From positions 434,001 to 498,000 of the forward strand of contig JACKCI010000002.1 of assembly GCA_020634155.1 (NCBI GenBank): a DNA stretch of 64,000 nucleotides, read 5' to 3'. This DNA is from Anaerolineales bacterium. Lineage in GTDB: Bacteria > Chloroflexota > Anaerolineae > Aggregatilineales > J027. Position numbers and translations under genes: made by a program. The notes beneath the pieces are model-generated. The model was given only the letters and a program-made list of their open reading frames with translations. It searched no databases and was not told the DNA's origin. This document shows, one piece after another, positions 17,061 through 27,360 of this stretch (positions within the stretch are counted from its first letter, which is position 1; each line of letters opens with the position of its first letter).

Positions 17061-18406
17061 GCCAAGTCTACATTTTTACTGGCCCCTCCCTTACACCTGA
17101 TGAAGCCCGTAGCATCTTGCCAGACGCGGTCTATTTGCCACCCGTCACCCAAGGTGATGTCTACCGCGCCGCCCTTCATCACCCGCAGGTTATCGGCATT
17201 ATTGATGGCTATTTTGAGCATGTACCGTCGGTTTGGCACAAAGAGATTTTGTGGGCTATGCAAGAGGGCATTCATGTCTTGGGAGCCGCTAGTATGGGGG
17301 CATTGCGGGCTGCCGAGCTAGACGCTTTTGGCATGGTCGGCATCGGCTGGATATATGAGGCTTATCGCACCAACCACATTGAGGATGATGACGAGGTAGC
17401 GGTGGCCCATACGGACGCCAGCGAAGGCTACAAAGCACTCTCAACGGCACTGGTTGATATACGCCAAACCCTGAGTCGGGCGGTGGCGGAGGGGGTGGTG
17501 AGTGCTGCTACTCAAGCTGCTTTGTTGGACATTGCCAAGGGTGTTTTTTATCCCAAGCGCCTCTACCCAACGGTGCTAACCATGGCCCAAGCGCAAGGTA
17601 TCGCATCCCAAGAGCTAGAGGCCTTGCGCCAATGGTTGCCTGCCAACACGGTGCATCAAAAACGCTTGGATGCCCTTGCCATGGTGCAGCATATCCGTGA
17701 CCACCTAACAGCCAAACCTGACCCCAAACAAGTCACCTACAAATTTGAGCATACTGATATGTGGGACACCGCCGCCCGTGAAGCAGGAGTGCTATCCCTT
17801 GAACATCAGCAGGCCGTGTTCATTGATGCCCTGCTCGAAGAACTCCGTATAGGAGGCATGGCGCAATATCAAAAGCAACGCCAAGCGGCCCTGTCGCGTT
17901 TTCTCGGCTTGATTGAGGCCCGCTGGCAAGGGGTGGTGGTCTCTGCTGATTATCTACAATCCACCGAGGCCCAATTCCGTGCCAAGTACCAGCTACACGA
18001 TGAGGCGCAGTTGACAGCATGGCTCCAAGCCAACCACCTCTCGTCAGCCGATTTTCAGCGCTTGATGGAAGACGAAGCCCGCCTGCGTTGGGTTTATACG
18101 GTGGCCCAACCCGATATTGAGCAACATCTATCTGACCAACTGCGGTCTACCAATCACTATGCCGAGTTGGTCAGTCGCGCCCGTGATAAGCAGCAGCGCT
18201 TGGTAGTGTTTGGCCTTGATAATCCCGCCTTTGATGAGGTGGGCATTACCGAAGATGCCCTCTTGCACTGGTATTTTGTCGAGCAGCTAGGCCAAGCTAT
18301 CCCTAACAAGTTAGCCGAGTACGCCCGTCAGTTGGGCTTTGAGCATGAACACGCCTTTAAACGCAGCGTCTTGCGAGAGTATTGTTACCAGCGAGGCCAA
18401 GCGTGA
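17057..18406 (+). CDS. TfuA-like domain protein
   Basis: A 449-residue protein whose N-terminal 200 residues match the TfuA core, including GPSLTPDEAR and GAASMGALRAAELDAFG (about residues 75-92). TfuA proteins accompany YcaO enzymes and are thought to help deliver sulfur or release the thioamidated backbone. The C-terminal 230 residues are an extension rich in helices that I cannot assign, longer than a bare TfuA domain. It overlaps ycaO and the following protease gene by four bases each, the strongest contextual evidence that the three work together. Confidence 0.92.
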   Translation: MSQVYIFTGPSLTPDEARSILPDAVYLPPVTQGDVYRAALHHPQVIGIIDGYFEHVPSVWHKEILWAMQEGIHVLGAASMGALRAAELDAFGMVGIGWIYEAYRTNHIEDDDEVAVAHTDASEGYKALSTALVDIRQTLSRAVAEGVVSAATQAALLDIAKGVFYPKRLYPTVLTMAQAQGIASQELEALRQWLPANTVHQKRLDALAMVQHIRDHLTAKPDPKQVTYKFEHTDMWDTAAREAGVLSLEHQQAVFIDALLEELRIGGMAQYQKQRQAALSRFLGLIEARWQGVVVSADYLQSTEAQFRAKYQLHDEAQLTAWLQANHLSSADFQRLMEDEARLRWVYTVAQPDIEQHLSDQLRSTNHYAELVSRARDKQQRLVVFGLDNPAFDEVGITEDALLHWYFVEQLGQAIPNKLAEYARQLGFEHEHAFKRSVLREYCYQRGQA

Positions 18407-19725
18407 AACTCAACATCACAGTTGACGTACAGGCCTATCGTGCTAGGAAGCTGTCGGTAACGATTGCCTGCTATGACATGGTAGTGGACTTATGTCTGGA
18501 AGCCTTCAATATGGGCAATGGCGTTAGGATTGACGACCTCCACGCCACCGATATGCTGGGGCAACCCCTTGCGGTGTCGATTAATGACCGCACCCTACAA
18601 ATCGCTGCCCCTAACTATCACCTGCGCTACATCGTCATAACCGATTATGAGCAGTGCGTGGGCTTTGATTTAGACCGCGTGGTGACCTACCCCTTTATCG
18701 ATGAAGCTGAGATATTCTTCGGCACAGGTATCATTGCCCAGCCTATAGACATATCGCGTCATGCCGATAACGTAGCCATTAGCTTTGCGGTGGTTAATGT
18801 GCCGAATGGGTGGGGTATCTATACCAATCTCATCGAACCGTCTATCGATGCAGGTCAACTGGACGGCTTCTTTGTCTATAGTGCGCCCAACCTCCAGCCA
18901 ACACGCTTTCAAGTGCAAGGCCAGCAGATGGCGATTGATTTTCATTATCTGGTGCAAAATGGGCATGAGGTACCGCTTGCCGCCAGTGAGGTCATTGAGT
19001 TTGTAGAACGCTATCTGTCATGGCTAGAGGCCAATCTTGCTCCCTATCGCCAGCTATCCGACATCCGTATCTTGTTTTTGCAAGCGCCTCCTGACTTTGC
19101 GGCACGTACCAACCAGCGGGCAGGGGTCACAGGCGAAAATGTGCAGCATGGCATTGTAGCCTATGGCCCAGCCGATGATACCTATTGGCAAGAGCGCTTT
19201 GGTTATAGCGGCTATCGCTTTTTTCTATTGGACGGACTGGCCCATGAAATCATGCACTTCTATACCACGACGGCATGGCAAGGACGCTATAAGTCGGTGC
19301 TGGTGGCGGGCGAGAACTGCCCACCTGCCGATGCCCGTCTCATTGGAGAGGCACTGAATCTCTATTTCAGTCGTCAGTTCGTCTACGACTATGTGGGGGA
19401 GCCGCGTCGCTTCTATACCGAGGCCATCGCCTACTATCTGAATCTGCCCCCAACTCGCAAAAATCCATTTCTTGATTTGTTGTTGCTGGATATGGCGTTG
19501 CAGGAACAGGGGCAATCCCTCCTTACAGTGTTTCAGGCAATGCTCGCACGCCCGCCGATTATCTATGAATCAGCACGCATCTTGACCGACAAATTACCGG
19601 AATCACTGCGGGCAAGTATCCTCGACTCGGCTATTCCTGATTACCGCCATGAGGTGGGGCAGGTCTTATCCAAGTTGGGTTATCAGGTCATCACTACACC
19701 CACAGGGCGGGTAGGTGTGTTATAA
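18403..19725 (+). CDS. Predicted gluzincin zinc protease (M61-like) of the YcaO-TfuA operon
   Basis: A 440-residue protein with a beta-rich N-terminal half resembling M61 glycyl aminopeptidases, and an HEIMH zinc motif at residues 281-285. The likely third ligand is Glu316 in GEALNLYF, 31 residues after the last His, as expected for gluzincins. No signal peptide and no PDZ domain are visible. I start at GTG 18403, which overlaps the tfuA stop (GTGA) and has GAGG at 18392-18395. The longer frame begins inside tfuA without such a site. In this operon it may cleave a leader peptide or a modified protein. The substrate is unknown. Confidence 0.82.
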   Translation: MKLNITVDVQAYRARKLSVTIACYDMVVDLCLEAFNMGNGVRIDDLHATDMLGQPLAVSINDRTLQIAAPNYHLRYIVITDYEQCVGFDLDRVVTYPFIDEAEIFFGTGIIAQPIDISRHADNVAISFAVVNVPNGWGIYTNLIEPSIDAGQLDGFFVYSAPNLQPTRFQVQGQQMAIDFHYLVQNGHEVPLAASEVIEFVERYLSWLEANLAPYRQLSDIRILFLQAPPDFAARTNQRAGVTGENVQHGIVAYGPADDTYWQERFGYSGYRFFLLDGLAHEIMHFYTTTAWQGRYKSVLVAGENCPPADARLIGEALNLYFSRQFVYDYVGEPRRFYTEAIAYYLNLPPTRKNPFLDLLLLDMALQEQGQSLLTVFQAMLARPPIIYESARILTDKLPESLRASILDSAIPDYRHEVGQVLSKLGYQVITTPTGRVGVL

Positions 19726-19726
19726 T
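19718..19726 (+). promoter_or_regulatory. Extended -10 promoter of the formiminotransferase gene
   Basis: TGTTATAAT spans the stop codon of the protease gene, 26 bases before the next ATG. It suggests that the gene at 19752 has its own transcription start and is not simply the operon tail. Confidence 0.6.
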
Positions 19727-19751
19727 CGCGCCCTGAAGCGAAAGGCTATTT

Positions 19752-21341
19752 ATGGCTCTTAGACCCCTTGTTGAATGTGTGCCGAATTTTAGCGAAGGCC
19801 GCCGCGCCGATGTCATTGATGCTATCGTCCAGACCCTGCGACGGACAGGTGCGGTGCATGTCTTGGATGTCAGCAGCGACCCCGACCATAACCGCACGGT
19901 GGTAACGATGGTTGGTGCGCCCGATGAAGTGGAACGGGCCATGTTTGCGGGCATTCGCACAGCAGCCGAACTGATTAATATGGAAGAACATAGCGGGGAG
20001 CATCCGCGCTTTGGTGCCACCGATGTTGTCCCTTTTATCCCCATCCGCGATGTGACGATGGCGGAGTGTGTGGCGATGGCGCAACGTTTGGGGGAGCGCG
20101 TTGGCACGGAATTGCGGATTCCGGTTTTCCTCTATGAGGCCGCCGCCTCTAACCCAGAGCGTGAGAATCTTGCCAAAATTCGCAACACCAAATTCCAGTA
20201 TGAGCAACTCAAAGCGGCTATCGAAACCGACGCCGAGCGTATGCCGGACTATGGCCCGGCTCAGGTGGGGTCAGCCGGTGCCACCATTATCGGTGCCCGC
20301 CCACCGCTGATTGCCTTTAATGTCTACTTGACCACCGATAACGTTGAAATCGCCACCAAAATCGCCAAGGCCGTCCGTCAATCCAATGGTGGTATGGCTT
20401 TTGTTAAAGGGGCAGGCTTCTTGGTCGATGGCAAGGCCCAAGTCAGCATGAACTTGACCGACTATCGCAAGACGCCCATCTTCCGCGTGGTGGAGCTAGT
20501 TCGACGTGAGGCCCAGCGCTATGGGGTTGGCATCTTATCCAGCGAACTTATCGGGCTTGCCCCCCAAGAGGCCTTTATTGATAGCGCCCAGTGGTATCTG
20601 CAACTGGACGGCTTCAAAGCTGAACAACTGCTGGAGACCCGTATCTTGCAGGCCGAGGCCGATGCTGCGGCTTCACCCTTGGCCCGTGATGAGCCTCCCG
20701 TACCCGAAGACGCCACCAGTCATGTTCCGACGGTTGAGGCGGCTTTTGTAGATTCAGTGGCAGCGGCAACCCCCACGCCGGGCGGTGGCTCAGTAGCAGC
20801 CTTTGCGGGGGCATTAGGAGCCGCTTTAACGCAGATGGTGGCGGGTCTCACCGTTGGCAAGAAGCGCTATGCTGAGGTCGAAGACCAAATGCAGGCCACC
20901 CTTGCCGCCGCCTCTGATTTGCGCGAAAAATTGTTAGCGGCGGTCGCCCAAGATGCCCAAGCCTTTACAGATTTGATGACGGCCTTCAAGTTGCCTCAAG
21001 ATGACCCTAGCCGTGACGCCACCATCCTCACCAAGACCCTAGGGGCTGCCGAAGTGCCGCATACCGTATGTGGTTACGGCTTAGAGGCGTTGCGCTTGGC
21101 GGAAGTGGCGGCGCGGCTTGGCAATAAGAATGCGGCTACCGATGCAGCAGTAGGGGCGTTGATGATAGTGGCCGCCATTGAAGGCGCGGCTCTCAATGTG
21201 CGCGTCAATCTGGTAGACTTAGCTGACCACCCCCGCGCACAGGAATTGCAGCAGTCGGTGGTGTCGATGATTGAGCAAACCTATCAATTGCGGGTGCAAA
21301 TCATCGACCATGCAGAAACACGGGCAGGATTAAAAGGATAA
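19752..21341 (+). CDS. Bifunctional glutamate formiminotransferase / formimidoyltetrahydrofolate cyclodeaminase
   Basis: A 529-residue FTCD-type fusion. Residues 1 to about 300 are the N and C subdomains of formiminotransferase (VECVPNFSEGRR, EHSGEHPRFGATDVVPF, and later GILSSELIGLAPQEA). Residues about 325-525 are the cyclodeaminase (PTPGGGSVAAFAGALGAAL, GNKNAATDAAVGAL). Together they move the formimino group from N-formimino-glutamate to tetrahydrofolate and release ammonia, linking histidine breakdown to one-carbon metabolism. The mammalian enzyme has the same fusion. Imidazolonepropionase, which acts earlier in the same pathway, is encoded about 19 kb downstream. Histidase and urocanase are not in the window. 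Confidence 0.94.
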   Translation: MALRPLVECVPNFSEGRRADVIDAIVQTLRRTGAVHVLDVSSDPDHNRTVVTMVGAPDEVERAMFAGIRTAAELINMEEHSGEHPRFGATDVVPFIPIRDVTMAECVAMAQRLGERVGTELRIPVFLYEAAASNPERENLAKIRNTKFQYEQLKAAIETDAERMPDYGPAQVGSAGATIIGARPPLIAFNVYLTTDNVEIATKIAKAVRQSNGGMAFVKGAGFLVDGKAQVSMNLTDYRKTPIFRVVELVRREAQRYGVGILSSELIGLAPQEAFIDSAQWYLQLDGFKAEQLLETRILQAEADAAASPLARDEPPVPEDATSHVPTVEAAFVDSVAAATPTPGGGSVAAFAGALGAALTQMVAGLTVGKKRYAEVEDQMQATLAAASDLREKLLAAVAQDAQAFTDLMTAFKLPQDDPSRDATILTKTLGAAEVPHTVCGYGLEALRLAEVAARLGNKNAATDAAVGALMIVAAIEGAALNVRVNLVDLADHPRAQELQQSVVSMIEQTYQLRVQIIDHAETRAGLKG

Positions 21342-21349
21342 GGTATCGG

Positions 21350-22390
21350 ATGAGTCGGCTGTCTTTATGGGTTATCGTGATATTGGCAATAGCTGGGATT
21401 GTGGCTTGCGGTGTAGCCGAGGCTGAACCTGCCGCCCCCCAAACGGACGCGCCACCGCCCTTGGTGCGGGCTATCTTTGTGCAAACGACCCCCAGTGCTA
21501 CACCTCAGCCCACCACTGATGCCCCAACCACTGAAGCTACGCCGACTCTAGACATTACCGCCACGCCAACTATCACTCCCAACCCGACATGGATTGCCGA
21601 CCCTATCAAAGCCATTCGGGGCGACCATTTCTGGCTGGCGCGGCCTTTCCTTGCCATCAATGGCATCCGCGATTATGCCGAGCGAGCCTATCCCTATGGC
21701 ACCACCGCTCTCGGTCTGCAACCCCATCATGGCATGGACATCCCTAACCCCTATGGCACCACCGTGCGAGCGGTTGCCAATGGGACAGTGTTCTATGCCG
21801 GGGATGACCTCAATGATATTGTGTTTGGCCCCCAAACCAATTTCTACGGTAATGTGGTCGTGATTGAGCATCACATGGAAATCCCCAATTCGGGCGGAAT
21901 TATGCTCGACTTCTACACACTCTACGGACATCTGTCGGCGTTTTATGTGCGGGCGGGTGACCCCGTTGAGCAATTCCAAGAGATTGGCGCGGTTGGACAA
22001 GAAGGGGTGGCGATTGGCCCCCACTTGCACCTCGAAGTCCGTATCGGAGACCCTTACGACTATAACGCAACGTATAATCCCAGCCTATGGGTGCAGCCTT
22101 GGTCGGGTTATGGGGTCTTGGCGGGGCGTGTGCTGCTCAAAGATAGCACCTATGTCCCTGATGTTGAGGTTGAGGTCATATCCCAAGATACGCAACGCAC
22201 CTATAGCACCGTGACCTATCACTATGATCAAGTCAATGGCGACCCTTGGTTCCATGAAAATTTCGTTATTGAAGATTTACCAGCGGGTCGCTATGACGTT
22301 AGGGTAAAATACCTAGGGCGGATTGCCTACCAAACGACGGTTGATGTACTGTCGGAACGGACGGCCCTAATTAACGCTATTATCGAATGA
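21350..22390 (+). CDS. Lipoprotein with M23 peptidase (LytM) domain
   Basis: A 346-residue exported lipoprotein. The signal peptide ends in the lipobox-like IVAC (Cys21), followed by a Thr/Pro-rich linker to about residue 85. The M23 domain spans about 115-250 with zinc ligands His127 and Asp130 in HHGMD and His225/His227 in GPHLHLEV, so the active site looks complete. The last 85 residues look like a carboxypeptidase-regulatory-like beta domain (AGRVLLKDSTYVPDVEVEV). M23 enzymes cut peptidoglycan cross-bridges. It begins nine bases after the FTCD stop and is followed by the unusual ABC ATPase 18 bases later. Confidence 0.88.
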   Translation: MSRLSLWVIVILAIAGIVACGVAEAEPAAPQTDAPPPLVRAIFVQTTPSATPQPTTDAPTTEATPTLDITATPTITPNPTWIADPIKAIRGDHFWLARPFLAINGIRDYAERAYPYGTTALGLQPHHGMDIPNPYGTTVRAVANGTVFYAGDDLNDIVFGPQTNFYGNVVVIEHHMEIPNSGGIMLDFYTLYGHLSAFYVRAGDPVEQFQEIGAVGQEGVAIGPHLHLEVRIGDPYDYNATYNPSLWVQPWSGYGVLAGRVLLKDSTYVPDVEVEVISQDTQRTYSTVTYHYDQVNGDPWFHENFVIEDLPAGRYDVRVKYLGRIAYQTTVDVLSERTALINAIIE

Positions 22391-22408
22391 GATTATGAGA
22401 TTATTGCG

Positions 22409-25400
22409 ATGGAAGAACGCGACGTTGTTTTAGAAGTTCAAGATGTAACCAAACGCTTCCCCGGCGTTATCGCCAACCAAGATGTCAACCTCAAGTTGCA
22501 TCGGGGCGAGATTCTGGCCCTGTTGGGCGAGAATGGCGCAGGCAAGAGTACCTTAATGAATATCATCTATGGCCTTTATCATCAGGATGAGGGTCAAGTC
22601 TTTTTGAAGGGCCAAGAGGTGCGCTTTGCCAGCCCGCGTGAAGCCATTCATAGTGGCATTGGTATGGTGCATCAGCACTTCCAACTGGTTGAGGTCATGA
22701 ATGTGGCTGAGAATGTGGTGCTGGGTGAAGAAAAAGACCCGCCCAACTGGCGCTCGGCTTTCTCGGTACTGTTTAGCCTAATCCTAGGCATTTTCACCAT
22801 CAGCCTGATTGTCAATAACGGCAATCCACTGGTCTATAGCACCTTCACTATGGCGGGCTTGGCCGTCGCGCTCCCTATGCTCATTACCCGTTTGCTTGCA
22901 CGCCGCTTAGGGTTAGAGTCGATCCGCTTCTGGCTCACCTTCGTCTTTCAAGTAGCGGTGCTGGTTGGGCTGACCTACTCGGCAGTGGTCAAAGATACGC
23001 CCGCCGAGGACATTGCCCTAACGCTAGTTGGTGCCAGCATCTTTGCCACCTTGGGCTATGCTATCCCCTATATTTTGCAAGACAACCCTCTACAAGAGAC
23101 TATTCATCAACGCTTTGGGCAAGCCTTAGCTGTGCCAATCAACCTTGCGGTGACCTTAACCGGCTTGGCTCTCAGCCAGATGGTGCTGGTTGCTGTCTTG
23201 TGGTTGCTACCCAACACTGAGGGGAATGTCCAGACCACCATCGAGTTTCTAGCAAGACTGCTCCTCGGTGTTATAGTAGCGGCAGTCGTAGCAGTGGCCT
23301 TAGCATGGCTATTGACATGGATTTTCGGCTATTGGAAGCAAACGGTTGCCATCCTCCGCACCCTATGGGGTTTTGCGTGGCGGGTTGGCTTAATTCTCAT
23401 TGCCCTTTGGATAGGCGGACAGAGCCGCACTATCAGCCGTATGGGCATTATTGCCGGCATCCTTCAGCACGATGTCCCCTATACCATTGATAATGGTGAC
23501 GTCGGGGCGACAGGTACCCGTGAAATCGAAATCAACTGGCGGCGCATTGAGCGTGAAGGCGACTCTGACCAGCAATTACAGGCCATCCTAGCTGAGATTG
23601 ATGGAGCCTTCTACCGCGATGAAACCTTTGAAGCAGGTAATGGCCTAGCTGTGCATGTCAAAGGCTATTGGGGTGTTAGCCAAGGCTGGCGCAACGCAGT
23701 AGATAACGTGCCGCCAGTGGTGCGCGATGTAGTGGTAGCGGGCCTGTTGATTCTATTTGCGGTCTATGGCTTGCAGACATGGCGTGGAGAGCAACTCTTT
23801 CCCGGTAAGTTATCCATTATCAGTCTAGGGCTGATGGCCGCCCTCGGCTTTATCTTTGTGGGGGGTATCTGGGAGACCTCCGAGCATATCGACGACGGCC
23901 CGCGTGCTTTACTCACAGCCCTAGGCTTAGTGGCGGTGGTTGCCACTTATCTGCGTGTGGTGAACACCCGCCAGCGTGACCCCAACCGCATTCGCCCAAT
24001 TACCCCGCCCGATACCGTCATTGATGCGTTAACCGACCTGTTCTATACCGTCTTCAGCGTGCGCGATACCCATGCCGCCGCCGAGCGCGTGCGTGACCTC
24101 TCGCGTCAATACGGCCTTGAGGTTGACCCCCATGCTATCATCGAAAAACTGCCCGTTGGCTTGCAACAGCGTGTTGAGATTATCAAGGCCCTGTATCGCA
24201 AGGCCGATATTCTGATTTTGGATGAACCAACCGCCGTCTTGACCCCTCAAGAGGGCCAAGAACTGTTTAAGATTATGCGCGAATTGGCGGCCCAAGGTGT
24301 TTCCATCATTTTCATCACCCATAAACTCAAAGAGGTCTTTGAAGTCGCCACCAATATCGTGGTCATGCGCGGTGGCAAGGTCGTCGGCACTACTACCCCG
24401 GCTGAAGCCACCCGCGAATCCTTGGCGGCTATGATGGTTGGGCGCAGTGTATTGCTGGTGGTGGACAAGACCGAGGCCAAGCCCGAAGGCAAGGTACTCG
24501 ATGTCGAAAACCTGACCGCCTATGATGACCGCGGTGCGTTGGCACTCAATGGTGTCTCCCTTGAGGTTCATGCAGGCGAGGTCTTGGGGGTTGCAGGCGT
24601 GCAAGGCAACGGACAGAGCGAACTGGTCGAGGTGTTAACTGGCTTGCGTCCTATGGAGGCTGGGGCTGTCGAATTACTCGGTCAAGAACTCAAGCCCAAG
24701 CGCCACCCCGATGCGACCTTTGCCCCACGCTTCTGGGCGGTGGTGATTGATGCGGTGCTGGTGGCCTTTTTCACCGCGATTGTCAGCTACTTTACATCTT
24801 ACTTCGGTGGGGACGGTCAACTCGCCAAACTCTGGTCGGGCTTCGAGAATCCGCTGACCGATTTCAAGATGCTCTCGGCGCAAACGCTGCTTGTCTTTGT
24901 GCTGCTGGATGCCGTCTATACCCTCTTTGCATGGCAACTTGGCGGGGCGACTTTCGGCAAGTTGGCGATGGGGTTGCGGATTGTTGACCGCAATACTGAC
25001 GGTCAACCTAATTTTGCCGTTTTGCTGCAACGCTATCTGTCCCAAACCGTGACGCGCATTGTAGCCCCCATCCTCTATCCAGTGTTGAAGTTAACAACAG
25101 TCAATACTGAGGCCTTGCACTGGTATGACCGCCTGCCGACTATCAATTGCCGCGTGGAGCATCTGGCTCTAATTAGCCCGCGCTTGATTAAAGACCTGCG
25201 CTCTAGCCATGTGCCAGAAGACCGCCTCCGCTTTGGCTTGGTCAAGCCCTATACGGTGCAGGAAAACCTTATCTTGAATGATTATTATGAGGCTCCCCAT
25301 GCCAAGGCCCCCTCACGGACGCAACTCCCCATGCTAGGGGCCGCCTATGTTGCCTTGAGTGGGGCTATCTTCGCTATCTTTGGTTATTTCTGGCTGTATT

Positions 25401-26290
25401 GGTGGAATACCTCGTTATGGGATAGCCTCCTAAGCAGCTATGGGGTGCCGGATACCCCCGAAGCCCGCACCGTGCCGATTGGGGTGGGCATGAGCAGCCT
25501 GCAACGCAACTACCTCAATGACCCGATGCTGCTTTCATTGATTATCCTTGTGCTAATGACCGTGCTTTTGGCGGGGGTTGCCTATGTTCTGGCGCGGTTG
25601 ATTGTGCGCTTCCTTGCCGCCCCGTTGAGCTTCTTCCCGGCACTAGGTGTTATCGCGGGTAGTTTTGCCCTCTATAACTTGCTGGATGCACTGCTAGAAG
25701 ATAACCTCAATAGCCTTGCACTCAGCCCCATCTCGGCCTTGATTGCTGCCGTTGATGTCAGCTTCACACCAGAGATTAATCATACTCTCTTGGCGGGCTT
25801 GGCCTTGGTAGTGTTGATGATTGGCGGGGTTATCTATCAATGGCTGACAGCCGAGCATGACCCCCTCAATGACCTTGGCAAGCGCGGCTTCATTCTCGAT
25901 TCAGAGGCCAGCCTTGAATACAGCAAGCGCCTGATTGAACAATACGACATCCGCACCCCTTCAGCGCTCACGACAGGTGGAGCCTTATCGGGCGGCAATC
26001 AGCAAAAATTGGTAGTGGCGCGTGAGTTTAGCCGCGAACCGCGTCTGTTGATTGCCTCGCAGCCGACACGCGGTATTGATGTTGGCTCAATTGAGTTTAT
26101 TCACCAACGCATCATCAAACAGCGCGACCAAGGGGCTGCTGTGCTGTTGGTGTCAGCCGAACTGGATGAGATTATGTCCCTTTCTGACCGTATTGCGGTC
26201 ATGTATAAGGGCCAGATTATTAAAGTAGTCAAGGCAGGCGAGGCCACCCGCGAGGAGCTTGGCTTGCTGATGGCTGGTATTACCCATTAA
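22409..26290 (+). CDS. Double-NBD ABC ATPase interrupted by three membrane insertions, including an RDD domain
   Basis: 1293 residues, about 2.5 times a normal RbsA/YufO-type sugar or nucleoside importer ATPase. NBD1 has Walker A GENGAGKST (40-48) and Q-loop Gln89, then about 445 inserted residues (roughly 111-555) with about ten TM helices. It resumes at ERVRDLSRQYGL with signature LPVGLQQR and Walker B ILILDEPTAV (about 601-612). NBD2 has the family's degenerate P-loop GVQGNGQSE (about 730), an RDD insertion (about 770-905, RFWAVVIDA and GKLAMGLRIVDR), the normal VPEDRLRFGLV stretch, then about 175 residues with four TM helices, and finally LSGGNQQK and LLIASQPTRGID. The reading frame is unbroken. 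No permease or binding-protein gene is adjacent. The function is inferred to be transport-related. Confidence 0.85.
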   Translation: MEERDVVLEVQDVTKRFPGVIANQDVNLKLHRGEILALLGENGAGKSTLMNIIYGLYHQDEGQVFLKGQEVRFASPREAIHSGIGMVHQHFQLVEVMNVAENVVLGEEKDPPNWRSAFSVLFSLILGIFTISLIVNNGNPLVYSTFTMAGLAVALPMLITRLLARRLGLESIRFWLTFVFQVAVLVGLTYSAVVKDTPAEDIALTLVGASIFATLGYAIPYILQDNPLQETIHQRFGQALAVPINLAVTLTGLALSQMVLVAVLWLLPNTEGNVQTTIEFLARLLLGVIVAAVVAVALAWLLTWIFGYWKQTVAILRTLWGFAWRVGLILIALWIGGQSRTISRMGIIAGILQHDVPYTIDNGDVGATGTREIEINWRRIEREGDSDQQLQAILAEIDGAFYRDETFEAGNGLAVHVKGYWGVSQGWRNAVDNVPPVVRDVVVAGLLILFAVYGLQTWRGEQLFPGKLSIISLGLMAALGFIFVGGIWETSEHIDDGPRALLTALGLVAVVATYLRVVNTRQRDPNRIRPITPPDTVIDALTDLFYTVFSVRDTHAAAERVRDLSRQYGLEVDPHAIIEKLPVGLQQRVEIIKALYRKADILILDEPTAVLTPQEGQELFKIMRELAAQGVSIIFITHKLKEVFEVATNIVVMRGGKVVGTTTPAEATRESLAAMMVGRSVLLVVDKTEAKPEGKVLDVENLTAYDDRGALALNGVSLEVHAGEVLGVAGVQGNGQSELVEVLTGLRPMEAGAVELLGQELKPKRHPDATFAPRFWAVVIDAVLVAFFTAIVSYFTSYFGGDGQLAKLWSGFENPLTDFKMLSAQTLLVFVLLDAVYTLFAWQLGGATFGKLAMGLRIVDRNTDGQPNFAVLLQRYLSQTVTRIVAPILYPVLKLTTVNTEALHWYDRLPTINCRVEHLALISPRLIKDLRSSHVPEDRLRFGLVKPYTVQENLILNDYYEAPHAKAPSRTQLPMLGAAYVALSGAIFAIFGYFWLYWWNTSLWDSLLSSYGVPDTPEARTVPIGVGMSSLQRNYLNDPMLLSLIILVLMTVLLAGVAYVLARLIVRFLAAPLSFFPALGVIAGSFALYNLLDALLEDNLNSLALSPISALIAAVDVSFTPEINHTLLAGLALVVLMIGGVIYQWLTAEHDPLNDLGKRGFILDSEASLEYSKRLIEQYDIRTPSALTTGGALSGGNQQKLVVAREFSREPRLLIASQPTRGIDVGSIEFIHQRIIKQRDQGAAVLLVSAELDEIMSLSDRIAVMYKGQIIKVVKAGEATREELGLLMAGITH

Positions 26291-26301
26291 GGATGAATCT
26301 C

Positions 26302-27309
<1,008 letters not shown>

Positions 27310-27320
27310 TCGCTACCCAT

Positions 27321-27360
27321 ACGGGTTTATATGGTGGCGCTAACTGCCATATAAATCCGT
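27321..27360. repeat. Imperfect 14-bp inverted repeat at the convergent 3' ends
   Basis: ACGGGTTTATATGG and CCATATAAATCCGT form a 14-base-pair stem with one mismatch around a 12-base loop. One arm encodes the last codons of the tyrosine recombinase. It lacks a T run, so it may terminate weakly in both directions or be a protein-binding palindrome. Confidence 0.6.
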
